Assembly: GCF_001586165.1 (NCBI RefSeq)
Contig: NZ_CP014608.1
Location: 1-64,000 of the forward strand
Length of the DNA: 64,000 nt
Reading direction: 5' to 3'
Origin: Obesumbacterium proteus
GTDB taxonomy: Bacteria; Pseudomonadota; Gammaproteobacteria; Enterobacterales; Enterobacteriaceae
Under the pieces are notes generated by a model. It saw nothing but the letters and a program-made list of their open reading frames with translations, ran no database searches and was not told the origin of the DNA. The translations under genes were made by a program, and so were the position numbers. This document shows positions 34,539 through 42,829 of the stretch, one piece after another; the first letter of the stretch is position 1, and each line of letters starts with the position of its first letter.

Positions 34539-35765
34539 ATGAATATGACTGGCATGCAAAATTACAATCGCACCCGCTGGCTAACGCTGGTTGGCACCAT
34601 CATTACTCAGTTCGCTCTGGGTTCCGTTTATACCTAGAGCCTGTTCAACGGCCCTCTGTCTGAAAAATTAGATGAACCCATCAGCCGCGTTGCCTTTTCC
34701 TTCGGTCTGCTGAGCCTCGCACTTGCGGTGGCTTCTTCCGTCGCAGGTAAATTGCAGGACCGTTTCGGCGTTCGCAACGTTACTATCGCCGCAGGTGCTG
34801 TATTAGCACTGGGCTTCTTCTTAACAGCGCACTCTAACAACCTGATTATGTTGTATCTCAGCGCCGGTATTTTAGTTGGCCTTGCCGATGGTGCCGGTTA
34901 CCTGATGACGCTTTCTAACTGCGTGAAATGGTTCCCTGAGCGTAAAGGCATGATTTCAGCCTGCGCTATTGGTGCCTATGGTTTAGGTAGTCTTGGTTTT
35001 AAATATATCGATACCAGCCTGCTGGCCGCCTACGGCTTGGAAAACACCTTCATGATTTGGGGTGGTTTAGCCATGGTGATGGTGATGGCTGGGGCAATGC
35101 TGATGAAAGATGCGCCAAAACAAGAAGCTGCTGCATCGAATGCGCAAGGTAAAAGCACCGCGCAGGATTACACACTGGCAGAAGCCGTGCGTCAGCCACA
35201 ATACTGGATGCTAGCGCTGATGTTCCTGACCGCATGCATGAGTGGCTTGTATGTGATTGGTGTCGCGAAAGATATCGGTGAAGGCATGGTTCATCTGCCT
35301 GCCATGACCGCCGCGAGCGCCGTAACCGTGATTGCTATTGCTAACCTGAGTGGCCGCTTGGTGCTGGGTATCCTGTCTGACAAAATGGCACGTATTCGCG
35401 TTATCTCTCTGGCTCAGGTCATTTCTCTCATCGGTATGGGTACACTGCTATTCGTTCCTCTGAATGAAGGCCTGTTCTTTGCTTCTGTTGCTTGTATCGC
35501 CTTCAGCTTCGGCGGCACCATTACCGTATATCCATCGCTGGTAAGTGACTTCTTTGGTTTAAACAACCTGACTAAAAACTACGGCCTGCTGTATCTGGGC
35601 TTCGGTATCGGCAGCATCATTGGTTCCATCATCGCGTCAATGTTCGGTGGCTTCATCGTGACTTTCTCAGTAATTATGACTCTGCTGGTGATTTCACTGG
35701 TGCTGTCTGCAACCATCCGTATGCCAGGACACCGTGAAGAACACAACCAACTAGCCCACGTATAA
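34539..35765 (+). pseudogene. yhjX: yhjX (OFA-type MFS transporter), interrupted by one amber codon
   Basis: The full frame from ATG 34539 (MNMTGMQNYNRTRWLTLVGT) encodes a 408-residue oxalate/formate-antiporter-type major facilitator, but codon 33 is TAG (34635-34637) where the family has Trp in SVYTWSLFNGPL. The rest, 345 residues from MASSVAGKLQDRFG at 34728, is intact, with MFS motifs such as GRLVLGILSDK. E. coli YhjX is a pyruvate-induced transporter under YpdAB control. The lesion is a single G-to-A change, so the event is recent or suppressible. A restart at 34728 would lack the first transmembrane helices and is unlikely to transport. Confidence 0.88.
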
Positions 35766-35793
35766 ATCGAGTTTTAAAGTAACACCTGCACTA

Positions 35794-35820
35794 AGCCACC
35801 GCCTGCGGTGGCTTTTTTCT
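35794..35820 (+). terminator. Terminator after yhjX
   Basis: AGCCACC (35794-35800) and GGTGGCT (35807-35813) form a stem with a run of T residues directly after it. Confidence 0.85.
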
Positions 35821-35969
35821 TTTTACATTCCCCATCACTGGCAGCATTGCTTTCCATCTTTAATTAGGCCGATTTCCGACATTCTTTGCGCCCATAGCAC
35901 TCTTGTCGTATGACTATAATAAGCCAGAGATTTAACTACCGAACGCAACCTCGAAAATGGAGTGTCATC

Positions 35970-36542
35970 ATGTTAAATATCGATCGTAAAAGTTTGCTCG
36001 GTCTAGATGGAAACTTTCTCAAAAAACAGCGGACCCTGCTGTTAGTCATTTCCTTTCTGCTGCTATTAGGCGGAATTTTCTGCCTGATTAACCCCTTTGC
36101 ATCCGGTGCCGCGCTAAGTGCCATTGTGGGCACGCTGTTTGTGCTCAGTGGTTTGGGTTTGATTATCGGGATGATTGCTAACCGCACACGTAACTTCTGG
36201 CCAATGGTGGCGGGCATTCTGATGGGCGTCGCATACATCATTATGGGCTACGTATTTATCACCAACCCGATGGTAGGGATTTTCACCATGTCGGTGATCT
36301 TAGCGACCCTCTTTGCCCTAGGCGGTATTATTCGTTTGAGTGCCGGTTTCAAACTGCGTGGCGTGAGCGGAGGATGGCTCCAAATCATCATTGGGATTTT
36401 AGACTTGGCGATTGCCGCCATGTTTATCACCGCCGGCCCAGCCATGTCAGTCACGCTGGTCACCACTATCGTTGGGATTGAGATGCTGTTTAGCTCTTTC
36501 AGCTGTTTCCAAATCGCGGGGCTGTTTAAGCGAGAGGCTTAA
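35970..36542 (+). CDS. hdeD: HdeD-family (DUF308) membrane protein
   Basis: A 190-residue protein with six hydrophobic segments, start MLNIDRKSLLGLDGNFLKKQ at 35970 after AATGGAGTGTC. An upstream ATG at 35910 would add 20 residues and lacks a ribosome-binding site. HdeD homologs are inner-membrane proteins linked to acid resistance at high cell density in E. coli, where hdeD is adjacent to the acid-fitness island; here it stands alone, away from hdeAB. Confidence 0.8.
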   Translation: MLNIDRKSLLGLDGNFLKKQRTLLLVISFLLLLGGIFCLINPFASGAALSAIVGTLFVLSGLGLIIGMIANRTRNFWPMVAGILMGVAYIIMGYVFITNPMVGIFTMSVILATLFALGGIIRLSAGFKLRGVSGGWLQIIIGILDLAIAAMFITAGPAMSVTLVTTIVGIEMLFSSFSCFQIAGLFKREA

Positions 36543-36603
36543 TACTTAATTCGGGATATCTATGTATTTGAACTATAGGTGAAAGGTTTCGTCCGCCTAT
36601 AAC

Positions 36604-36770
36604 ACCAAGCTGTTTTTTGCTTAGGCCTTGGCAGGACGAGCCGCCGAGACAGGGATGTCTCGGCGGAGTTTGGGGCGCCCCGGATGGGCGATACCAAACC
36701 GGAGCGAAAATGGCATCTCGGATACAAGCGCGCGAGTTAAGAGGCCGCGCGCTGGCGGCCTCTTATCGGA
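36604..36770. repeat. Paired hairpin intergenic element downstream of hdeD
   Basis: Two perfect stem-loops: CCGCCGAGACA (36641-36651) with TGTCTCGGCGG (36656-36666), and TAAGAGGCCGC (36738-36748) with GCGGCCTCTTA (36755-36765). The whole resembles enterobacterial repetitive intergenic elements; the second hairpin may terminate hdeD. The rest of the 316-bp gap up to fucO shows no gene. Confidence 0.7.
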
Positions 36771-36858
36771 CGCATACACATATGTCTTATGGAAGTGCAT
36801 GAGCTAATTGGCGTCCGAAATATTACACCTATCTAAGATACACAATGATATTCATGTT

Positions 36859-38007
36859 TCACATTGCCGCCCGATACAGCGCCTCGATCTCTGCGATTTT
36901 CGCCTGGCGGGGATTACCTCCAGTACAAACATCGTCAAACGCAGCCTGCGCCAGCTCTGCGATATCATCCTCACGCACGCCAACCTCTTTTAGCGAAGCG
37001 GGAATCCCCACGTCACGATTCAGTGCTTCTACCGCTTGAATTGCTGCTTCTCGCACTTGTTCCAACGAAGCATGTGCTACATCGGCCCCCATTGCCTGCG
37101 CAATCTGACGGTATTTTTCACCGGTATATGCGGCGTTATAACGCATAACATGAGGCAGCAAAATCGCGTTGGCTACGCCGTGCGGGGTGTTATAAAACGC
37201 GCCTAGCGGATGGGCCATACCGTGCACCAAGCCTAACCCCACGTTGGAGAATCCCATCCCCGCCACATATTGTCCCAGCGCCATATCTTCAACGGCCTCA
37301 GGCAGACCGGCAACCGAGCTACGCAGCGACCGAGCGATGATTTCAATCGCTTTCAGATGCAGTGTGTCGGTAAGCTCCCATGCGCCGCGCGTGATAAATC
37401 CCTCAATCGCGTAGGTAAGCGCATCCACACCCGTTGCGGCTTTCAAACTGGCGGGCATGCCGTCCATCATATCGGCGTCGATAAAGGCCACCAGCGGGAT
37501 GTCATGAGGATCGACACAAACAAACTTCCGGCGATTCTCCTCATCGGTGATCACGTAGTTAATGGTCACTTCAGCCGCCGTTCCTGCCGTGGTTGGAATG
37601 GCCAAAATCGGCACGCTTGGGCTATGAGTTGGCGCGACGCCTTCCAAACTGCGCACATCCTCAAACTCAGGGTTAGCGCTGATGATCCCAATCGCTTTGC
37701 AGGTATCCTGCGGTGAACCGCCACCAATAGCGATTAGATAATCAGCGCCACTCGCGTTAAACGTTGCCAGCCCACGCTGCACAACGGCAATCGTAGGATT
37801 AGGCACCACGCGATCAAAAATCTGATATTCCAATCCGGCAGCATCGAGTTTAGCGGTCACCTTGTCCACCACGCCACAGGCAACCAACTGAGCGTCGGTT
37901 ACGATCAGCGCTTTGCCATAACCACGGCGCAAAACCTCTGGCACTAACTCATTCACCGCGCCACGACCAAAAAACGATGTTTCATTCAAAATCATTCGAT
38001 TTGTCAT
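36859..38007 (-). CDS. fucO: L-1,2-propanediol oxidoreductase (lactaldehyde reductase)
   Basis: A 382-residue iron-dependent group III alcohol dehydrogenase that reduces L-lactaldehyde, the product of fucose catabolism, to L-1,2-propanediol under anaerobiosis. The NAD-binding segment is YLIAIGGGSPQDTCKAIG, and the iron ligands are the Asp/His set around VALVAFIDADMMDGMPASLK, GVDALTYAIEG and HGMAHPLGAFYNTPHGVANA. The length equals the E. coli enzyme. It follows fucA by 36 bp and is co-transcribed with it (fucAO). Confidence 0.93.
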   Translation of the reverse strand: MTNRMILNETSFFGRGAVNELVPEVLRRGYGKALIVTDAQLVACGVVDKVTAKLDAAGLEYQIFDRVVPNPTIAVVQRGLATFNASGADYLIAIGGGSPQDTCKAIGIISANPEFEDVRSLEGVAPTHSPSVPILAIPTTAGTAAEVTINYVITDEENRRKFVCVDPHDIPLVAFIDADMMDGMPASLKAATGVDALTYAIEGFITRGAWELTDTLHLKAIEIIARSLRSSVAGLPEAVEDMALGQYVAGMGFSNVGLGLVHGMAHPLGAFYNTPHGVANAILLPHVMRYNAAYTGEKYRQIAQAMGADVAHASLEQVREAAIQAVEALNRDVGIPASLKEVGVREDDIAELAQAAFDDVCTGGNPRQAKIAEIEALYRAAM

Positions 38008-38043
38008 AATGAAAACCCCTTAGTGAGAAATATTGTCGCCGCG

Positions 38044-38691
38044 TTACTCTTCTACACGCAGGCCGTAAGTCTTGAATTTCTCCAACACAATGGCGATTTC
38101 TTCATCAGACAATACCGGTACCGGATCAACAATTGGCAGCGTTGCTAGATAAAGCTCGGCCAAAACTTCAACCTCGTGAGCCAGCCACAACGCCTTTTGT
38201 AAATTGGCTTCGCAGGCAATCATGCCGTGATGCTGTAACAGCGTGGCTTTACGATTTTTTAGCGCAACGGCGACATGCTCAGAGAGTTGTTTGGTGCCAA
38301 ACGTTGCATAAGGCGCGCAGGGAATGGTGCTGCCACCGGCGGCGGCAATCATGTAATGAATGGCTGGGATTGGGCGATTCAGAATAGAAACCGCCGTGCA
38401 GTTCACGGCATGGTTGTGTACTACCGCGTTGGCTTCTGGACGCGTTTGATACGCAATCTGATGGAAGCGCCATTCACTAGAAGGCACTTTCCCCTCCTCG
38501 TGTTTCCCATGCTGGTCGATATAAACAATATGTGACTCGGTCAAATTCTCATAAGGGATGCCCGTTGGGGTAATCAGCATTCCATCACGGTAGCGCACGC
38601 TGACATTACCCGCAGTCCCCTGATTTAGGCCCAGACGTGTCATTTCCAAGCAGGTATGAATTATTTCACGAGCCAATGAGTCTCTTTCCAT
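38044..38691 (-). CDS. fucA: L-fuculose-1-phosphate aldolase
   Basis: A 215-residue class II aldolase cleaving L-fuculose-1-phosphate to dihydroxyacetone phosphate and L-lactaldehyde. The zinc ligands are in VVHNHAVNCTAV (two His) and LQHHGMIACE (third His), with the catalytic Glu73 in KVPSSEWRFHQIAY. The phosphate-binding GTAGNVSVRY is intact. It is the first gene of the fucAO operon, transcribed divergently from fucPIKUR; the 658-bp intergenic region holds the operator and CRP sites. Confidence 0.93.
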   Translation of the reverse strand: MERDSLAREIIHTCLEMTRLGLNQGTAGNVSVRYRDGMLITPTGIPYENLTESHIVYIDQHGKHEEGKVPSSEWRFHQIAYQTRPEANAVVHNHAVNCTAVSILNRPIPAIHYMIAAAGGSTIPCAPYATFGTKQLSEHVAVALKNRKATLLQHHGMIACEANLQKALWLAHEVEVLAELYLATLPIVDPVPVLSDEEIAIVLEKFKTYGLRVEE

Positions 38692-38798
38692 TTGTTGCCT
38701 CTCTGATTATTGATGGAATCAGTCATTTAAAAATAACGGTGTTGGTAGCTGTCATATTTATCCTGTAGAGAACAACAATAAAAAACCTGATTAAAATA

Positions 38799-38814
38799 TG
38801 TGACACAGCTCAAT
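38799..38814. promoter_or_regulatory. CRP-like site near the fucA promoter
   Basis: TGTGACACAGCTCAAT: perfect left half (TGTGA) and degenerate right half of the consensus TGTGA-N6-TCACA, in the upstream region of fucA. Confidence 0.45.
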
Positions 38815-38863
38815 AGAATTACATCACCACCCTATAAAAAGTGCATTAATAGAAAAATAAAAA

Positions 38864-38955
38864 TGTCCGTTTAATTTTCATTAAATAAAAACGGGCAAAT
38901 CCACAAAAATAAACATAGATCTGACCGTTTAAATTAAAAATAAAATAATCGGGCA
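38864..38955. promoter_or_regulatory. Two equally spaced inverted-repeat pairs, candidate FucR operators
   Basis: Half-sites TGTCCGTTT (38864-38872) and AAACGGGCA (38889-38897) form pair one; TGACCGTTT (38922-38930) and AATCGGGCA (38947-38955) form pair two. In both the spacer is exactly 16 bp. A third right half-site AAACGGGCA lies at 38989-38997. The positions between fucA and fucP, and repetition of the same motif, fit binding of the DeoR-type activator FucR. Confidence 0.65.
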
Positions 38956-39015
38956 TTCCATTTGTGTTTTTTATGTCTTATTTGATTAAAACGGGCATGT
39001 TTTTTGATTTATTAA

Positions 39016-39031
39016 AGTGACTACCTTCACA
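39016..39031. promoter_or_regulatory. Strong CRP site in front of fucP
   Basis: AGTGACTACCTTCACA matches TGTGA-N6-TCACA at all but the first position. fuc genes are CRP-controlled in E. coli. Confidence 0.7.
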
Positions 39032-39054
39032 TTTCCGTCCCCAATAATATTGAA

Positions 39055-39070
39055 TGTGACTGAACTCATA
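39055..39070. promoter_or_regulatory. Second CRP-like site in front of fucP
   Basis: TGTGACTGAACTCATA: perfect left half and 3 of 5 matches in the right half, 39 bp downstream of the previous site. Confidence 0.45.
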
Positions 39071-39190
39071 CTTTTAGTGCTTTTTTGTTTTAAGAATAGC
39101 TTCACTTACCGCATAAACGGCATGATTGCACCCCGCCTCCGATTGAACGGAGAGTGCCTGAACGTGTTACTGCGGAAGAAGAACAGATTT

Positions 39191-39316
39191 ATGCCAAAAA
39201 TAATTGGAGTTGCATCCAGGCGGCAAGAGAGCCAATCCCGATGAGCTGACTTTAGCCAGTGATTCAGGTGACCAAGCCTAGCCAACACTGAAGCAACTTC
39301 AAGTATGAAGGGTATA
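39191..39316. repeat. ERIC element between the fucP promoter region and fucP
   Basis: Diverged ERIC copy of about 126 bp: GAGAGCCAATCCCGATGAGC at the left core and GTGATTCAGGTGACCAAGCC at the right core correspond to the two ERIC priming regions, and GAAGTATGAAGGGTATAC-like sequence ends it. It lies between the CRP sites and the start of fucP, so it would be part of the leader RNA. Confidence 0.75.
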
Positions 39317-39349
39317 CACAATATCTCTGTATGACCTAACGAGGGCGCT

Positions 39350-40669
39350 ATGGGAAACGTTTCAATCCAGTCAGAAAACTACCGCGTTGCCAGTCATGAG
39401 CGCAAAGGGAATTATTTAATTCCATTTGCATTATTATGTTCACTTTTCTTTTTATGGGCTGTCGCTAACAACCTAAATGATATTTTACTGCCTCAGTTTC
39501 AGCAGGCATTTACCTTAACTAACTTTCAAGCTGGACTTATACAGTCAGCATTTTATTTTGGTTACTTCCTCATACCTATTCCTGCCGGAATATTAATGAA
39601 AAAACTTAGCTACAAGGCAGGGATTATTACTGGTCTATTATTTTATGCCATTGGCGCCGCACTGTTTTGGCCTGCCGCTGAGGGAATGAACTACACCTTA
39701 TTTCTTATTGGGTTATTTATCATAGCGGCAGGACTTGGCTGTTTAGAAACGGCGGCTAATCCTTTTGTTACCGTATTAGGGCCAGAAGAATCAGGGCATT
39801 TCAGAATTAATCTAGCCCAAACCTTTAACTCATTTGGTGCCATTATTGCCGTCGTCTTTGGTCAGGGGCTGATTTTATCTCATGTTCCTCATCAGCCAGC
39901 CGAAGTGTTAAGCCAAATGGCGCCAGAGCAGCTGGCGGCCTATAACCACAGCTTGGTGCTGGCGGTTCAGTCGCCTTACATGATGATCGTGGCCATCGTA
40001 CTATTTGTCGCCTTGCTGATTGCCTTCACGAAATTCCCTACTATTCAAAGTGATGCGCATAGCGGTGACAAAGGCGGTTCCCTGCTGGCTTCGGTATCAC
40101 GTTTGCTACGTATTCGTCATTGGCGCTGGGCCGTATTAGCGCAGTTCTGCTACGTCGGTGCTCAAACCGCCTGCTGGAGCTATCTGATCCGTTACGCCAT
40201 CGAGGAGCTTCCAGGCACAACGCCGGGGTTCGCCGCCAATTATCTGACGGCCACCATGGTGTGCTTCTTCATCGGGCGCTTTAGCGGAACGTGGCTCATC
40301 CGTCACTACGCACCGCACAAGGTCTTGGCCACTTACGCCTTTATTTCCATGCTGTTATGCATCATTTCCGCAGCGGCAGGCGGCCACGTTGGCCTCATCG
40401 CGCTAACGTTGTGCAGTATGTTCATGTCTATCCAATATCCGACCATTTTCTCCTTAGGGATTAAAGGATTAGATCAGGACACCAAATACGGTTCATCCAT
40501 CATTGTTATGACCATTATCGGCGGCGGCATTGTCACACCGGTCATGGGCTTTGTTAGCGACGCGGCGGGCAACATCCCAACCGCAGAACTAATCCCGGCG
40601 CTGTGCTTCGCCATCATTTTCATCTTTGCCAAGTTCAGATCAAACATCATGCCGCGCGCAACGGCTTAA
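39350..40669 (+). CDS. fucP: L-fucose:H+ symporter
   Basis: A 439-residue MFS sugar-proton symporter with 12 hydrophobic segments. FucP hallmarks are the N-terminal NYLIPFALLCSLFFLWAVAN followed by NLNDILLPQFQQAFTLTNFQ, where the Asp46 and Asn43 equivalents sit, and Glu135-equivalent in GLGCLETAANPF. It imports L-fucose into the cytoplasm. It is the first gene of fucPIKUR; start 39350 follows CGAGGGCGCT. An ERIC element lies immediately upstream. Confidence 0.93.
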   Translation: MGNVSIQSENYRVASHERKGNYLIPFALLCSLFFLWAVANNLNDILLPQFQQAFTLTNFQAGLIQSAFYFGYFLIPIPAGILMKKLSYKAGIITGLLFYAIGAALFWPAAEGMNYTLFLIGLFIIAAGLGCLETAANPFVTVLGPEESGHFRINLAQTFNSFGAIIAVVFGQGLILSHVPHQPAEVLSQMAPEQLAAYNHSLVLAVQSPYMMIVAIVLFVALLIAFTKFPTIQSDAHSGDKGGSLLASVSRLLRIRHWRWAVLAQFCYVGAQTACWSYLIRYAIEELPGTTPGFAANYLTATMVCFFIGRFSGTWLIRHYAPHKVLATYAFISMLLCIISAAAGGHVGLIALTLCSMFMSIQYPTIFSLGIKGLDQDTKYGSSIIVMTIIGGGIVTPVMGFVSDAAGNIPTAELIPALCFAIIFIFAKFRSNIMPRATA

Positions 40670-40737
40670 GCCATTCAACCTTAATGCAATTCAACCTTAA
40701 TAAAGACAACCTACCGATTAACGTGAGGAAAATAAGA

Positions 40738-42528
40738 ATGAATAGCCAACACCAGACCCTACAAAACCTGCCCAAAATTGGTATCCGCCCAGTCATTGAT
40801 GGCCGCCGCATGGGTGTACGCGAGTCGCTTGAAGAACAAACCATGAATATGGCTAAAGCCACTGCGCAGCTATTAAGCGAGCAGCTGCATCACGCCTGTG
40901 GCGCCGCAGTAGAGTGCGTGATTGCCGATGGCTGTATTGCTGGCATGGCGGAGTCTGCCGCCTGTGAAGATAAATTCAGCCGCCAGAATGTGGGATTAAC
41001 CATCACCGTCACCCCTTGCTGGTGCTACGGCAGCGAAACCATCGACATGGATCCAATGCGCCCAAAAGCCATTTGGGGCTTTAACGGCACCGAACGCCCT
41101 GGCGCGGTATATCTAGCAGCCGCGCTGGCGGCACACAGCCAAAAAGGCATCCCTGCGTTTTCCATTTATGGCCACGATGTGCAGGACGGCGGCGATGACA
41201 GTATTCCAGCCGACGTAGAGGAAAAACTTCTACGCTTTGCGCGCGCCGGTTTAGCCGTCGCTAGCATGAAAGGCAAAAGTTATATGTCGCTGGGTGGCGT
41301 ATCAATGGGGATTGCAGGCTCCATCGTTGATCATAACTTCTTTGAATCTTGGCTCGGTATGAAAGTGCAGTCGGTGGATATGACCGAGCTACGCCGCCGT
41401 ATCGATCAGAAGATTTACGATGCCGAAGAGCTTGAACTCGCGCTTTCGTGGGCGGATAGCAATTTCCGCTTTGGGCCTGACCTTAATGCCGAACAATATC
41501 GTCGTTCGCCAGAAAGTAGCCGAGCGGTATTACGTGAAAGCTTGCTGATGGCCATGTGTATTCGCGACATGATGCAGGGCAACGAAAAACTGGCTCAGCA
41601 AGGATTCGTCGAGGAATCACTGGGCTATAACGCGATTGCGGCGGGCTTCCAAGGCCAGCGTCACTGGACCGATCAATACCCTAATGGCGATACCGCTGAA
41701 GCCTTGCTCAATAGCTCGTTCGACTGGAACGGCGTGCGCAAACCGTTTGTGGTAGCCACTGAAAACGATAGCCTCAACGGCGTTGCGATGCTGTTTGGCC
41801 ACATGCTCACCGGTACCGCACAGGTGTTTGCCGACGTGCGTACCTACTGGTCACCTGAAGCGGTAAAACGCGTCACCGGAAGCGAGCTCACCGGTCATGC
41901 CAAAGACGGCATCATCCATCTGATTAACTCCGGCTCTGCGGCGCTGGATGGCTCATGCCGTCAGCTTGACGCGCAGGGTAATCCAACCATGAAACCGCAT
42001 TGGCAAATCAGCCAGAAAGAAGCGGATGCCTGCCTGCAAGCAACCGAATGGTGCCCTGCGATCCACGAATATTTCCGTGGCGGCGGCTATTCATCTCGTT
42101 TCCTAACCCGCGGCGGCGTTCCTTTCACCATGTCCCGCGTCAATATCATCAAAGGCATTGGGCCAGTATTGCAGATCGCAGAAGGTTGGAGCGTTGAGCT
42201 GCCTAAAGACGTACATGACACGTTAGATAAGCGCACCAACGAAACGTGGCCAACCACATGGTTTGCTCCACGCTTAACCGGCAAAGGGCCGTTTACCGAT
42301 GTGTACTCTGTGATGGCGAACTGGGGTGCTAACCACGGCGTGCTGACCATTGGTCACGTAGGTGCAGATCTGATTACGCTGGCATCAATGCTGCGTATTC
42401 CTGTGTGTATGCATAACGTGGAAGACGGCGAAATCTATCGTCCATCTTCATGGGCTGCGCACGGCATGGATACGGAAGGACAGGACTATCGCGCCTGCCA
42501 AAACTACGGGCCTTTGTATAAAAAATAA
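40738..42528 (+). CDS. fucI: L-fucose isomerase
   Basis: A 596-residue Mn2+-dependent ketol isomerase converting L-fucose to L-fuculose. The start ATG 40738 after GTGAGGAAAATAA gives MNSQHQTLQNLPKIGIRPVI, matching the E. coli length (591); the frame is open further upstream, but that part is spurious. Active-site residues are in VEESLGYNAIAAGFQGQRHW (Glu) and TENDSLNGVAMLFGHMLTGT (Asp, catalytic). It forms hexamers in E. coli. It is followed by a 300-bp gap rich in repeats before fucK. Confidence 0.93.
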   Translation: MNSQHQTLQNLPKIGIRPVIDGRRMGVRESLEEQTMNMAKATAQLLSEQLHHACGAAVECVIADGCIAGMAESAACEDKFSRQNVGLTITVTPCWCYGSETIDMDPMRPKAIWGFNGTERPGAVYLAAALAAHSQKGIPAFSIYGHDVQDGGDDSIPADVEEKLLRFARAGLAVASMKGKSYMSLGGVSMGIAGSIVDHNFFESWLGMKVQSVDMTELRRRIDQKIYDAEELELALSWADSNFRFGPDLNAEQYRRSPESSRAVLRESLLMAMCIRDMMQGNEKLAQQGFVEESLGYNAIAAGFQGQRHWTDQYPNGDTAEALLNSSFDWNGVRKPFVVATENDSLNGVAMLFGHMLTGTAQVFADVRTYWSPEAVKRVTGSELTGHAKDGIIHLINSGSAALDGSCRQLDAQGNPTMKPHWQISQKEADACLQATEWCPAIHEYFRGGGYSSRFLTRGGVPFTMSRVNIIKGIGPVLQIAEGWSVELPKDVHDTLDKRTNETWPTTWFAPRLTGKGPFTDVYSVMANWGANHGVLTIGHVGADLITLASMLRIPVCMHNVEDGEIYRPSSWAAHGMDTEGQDYRACQNYGPLYKK

Positions 42529-42540
42529 TGCGCGGAGTGA

Positions 42541-42800
42541 CCCCCTCCCAGCCTCCCCCTTCGCAGGGGGAGGAGCACACCGAGTTCGGTTTGCGTCACT
42601 GAACGGCGGGGAATTTACTCCCTCCCAACCTCCCCCCTTAGCAGGGGAGGAGCATATCGAGTTCGGTTTGCGTCACTGAACGGCGGGGAATTTACTCCCT
42701 CCCAGCCTCCCTCTTCGCAGGGGGAGGGGCATACCGAGTTCGGTTTATGTCACTGAACGGCTCCCTCCCCTGACAAGGGGAGGGTTGGGGTGGGGTAAAC
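42541..42800. repeat. Triplicated 77-bp palindromic repeat between fucI and fucK
   Basis: The core CGAGTTCGGTTTGCGTCACT starts at 42581 and 42658, and a one-base variant at 42735, giving a period of exactly 77 bp. Between the cores are CCTCCCxxTTxGCAGGGGGAGG-type hairpins and the spacer GGCGGGGAATTTACTCCCTC. The end CTCCCCTGACAAGGGGAGGG forms another stem. It is a member of the same family as at 32588 and 53303. Confidence 0.88.
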
Positions 42801-42829
42801 CTGTTTATATTTATTCACTAGGAGCCACC

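Noticed and set aside
34635..34637. Amber codon in yhjX as recoding (pyrrolysine)
   Set aside because: The family has Trp at this place and enterics lack pyrrolysine machinery; one transition from TGG explains it.
39017..39244. 75-codon frame in front of fucP
   Set aside because: It covers CRP sites and the ERIC element; it is a by-product of regulatory and repeat DNA.
42541..42800. Possible CRISPR-like array between fucI and fucK
   Set aside because: The units are 77 bp with conserved sequence throughout (no variable spacers) and lie inside an operon; they are palindromic intergenic repeats.
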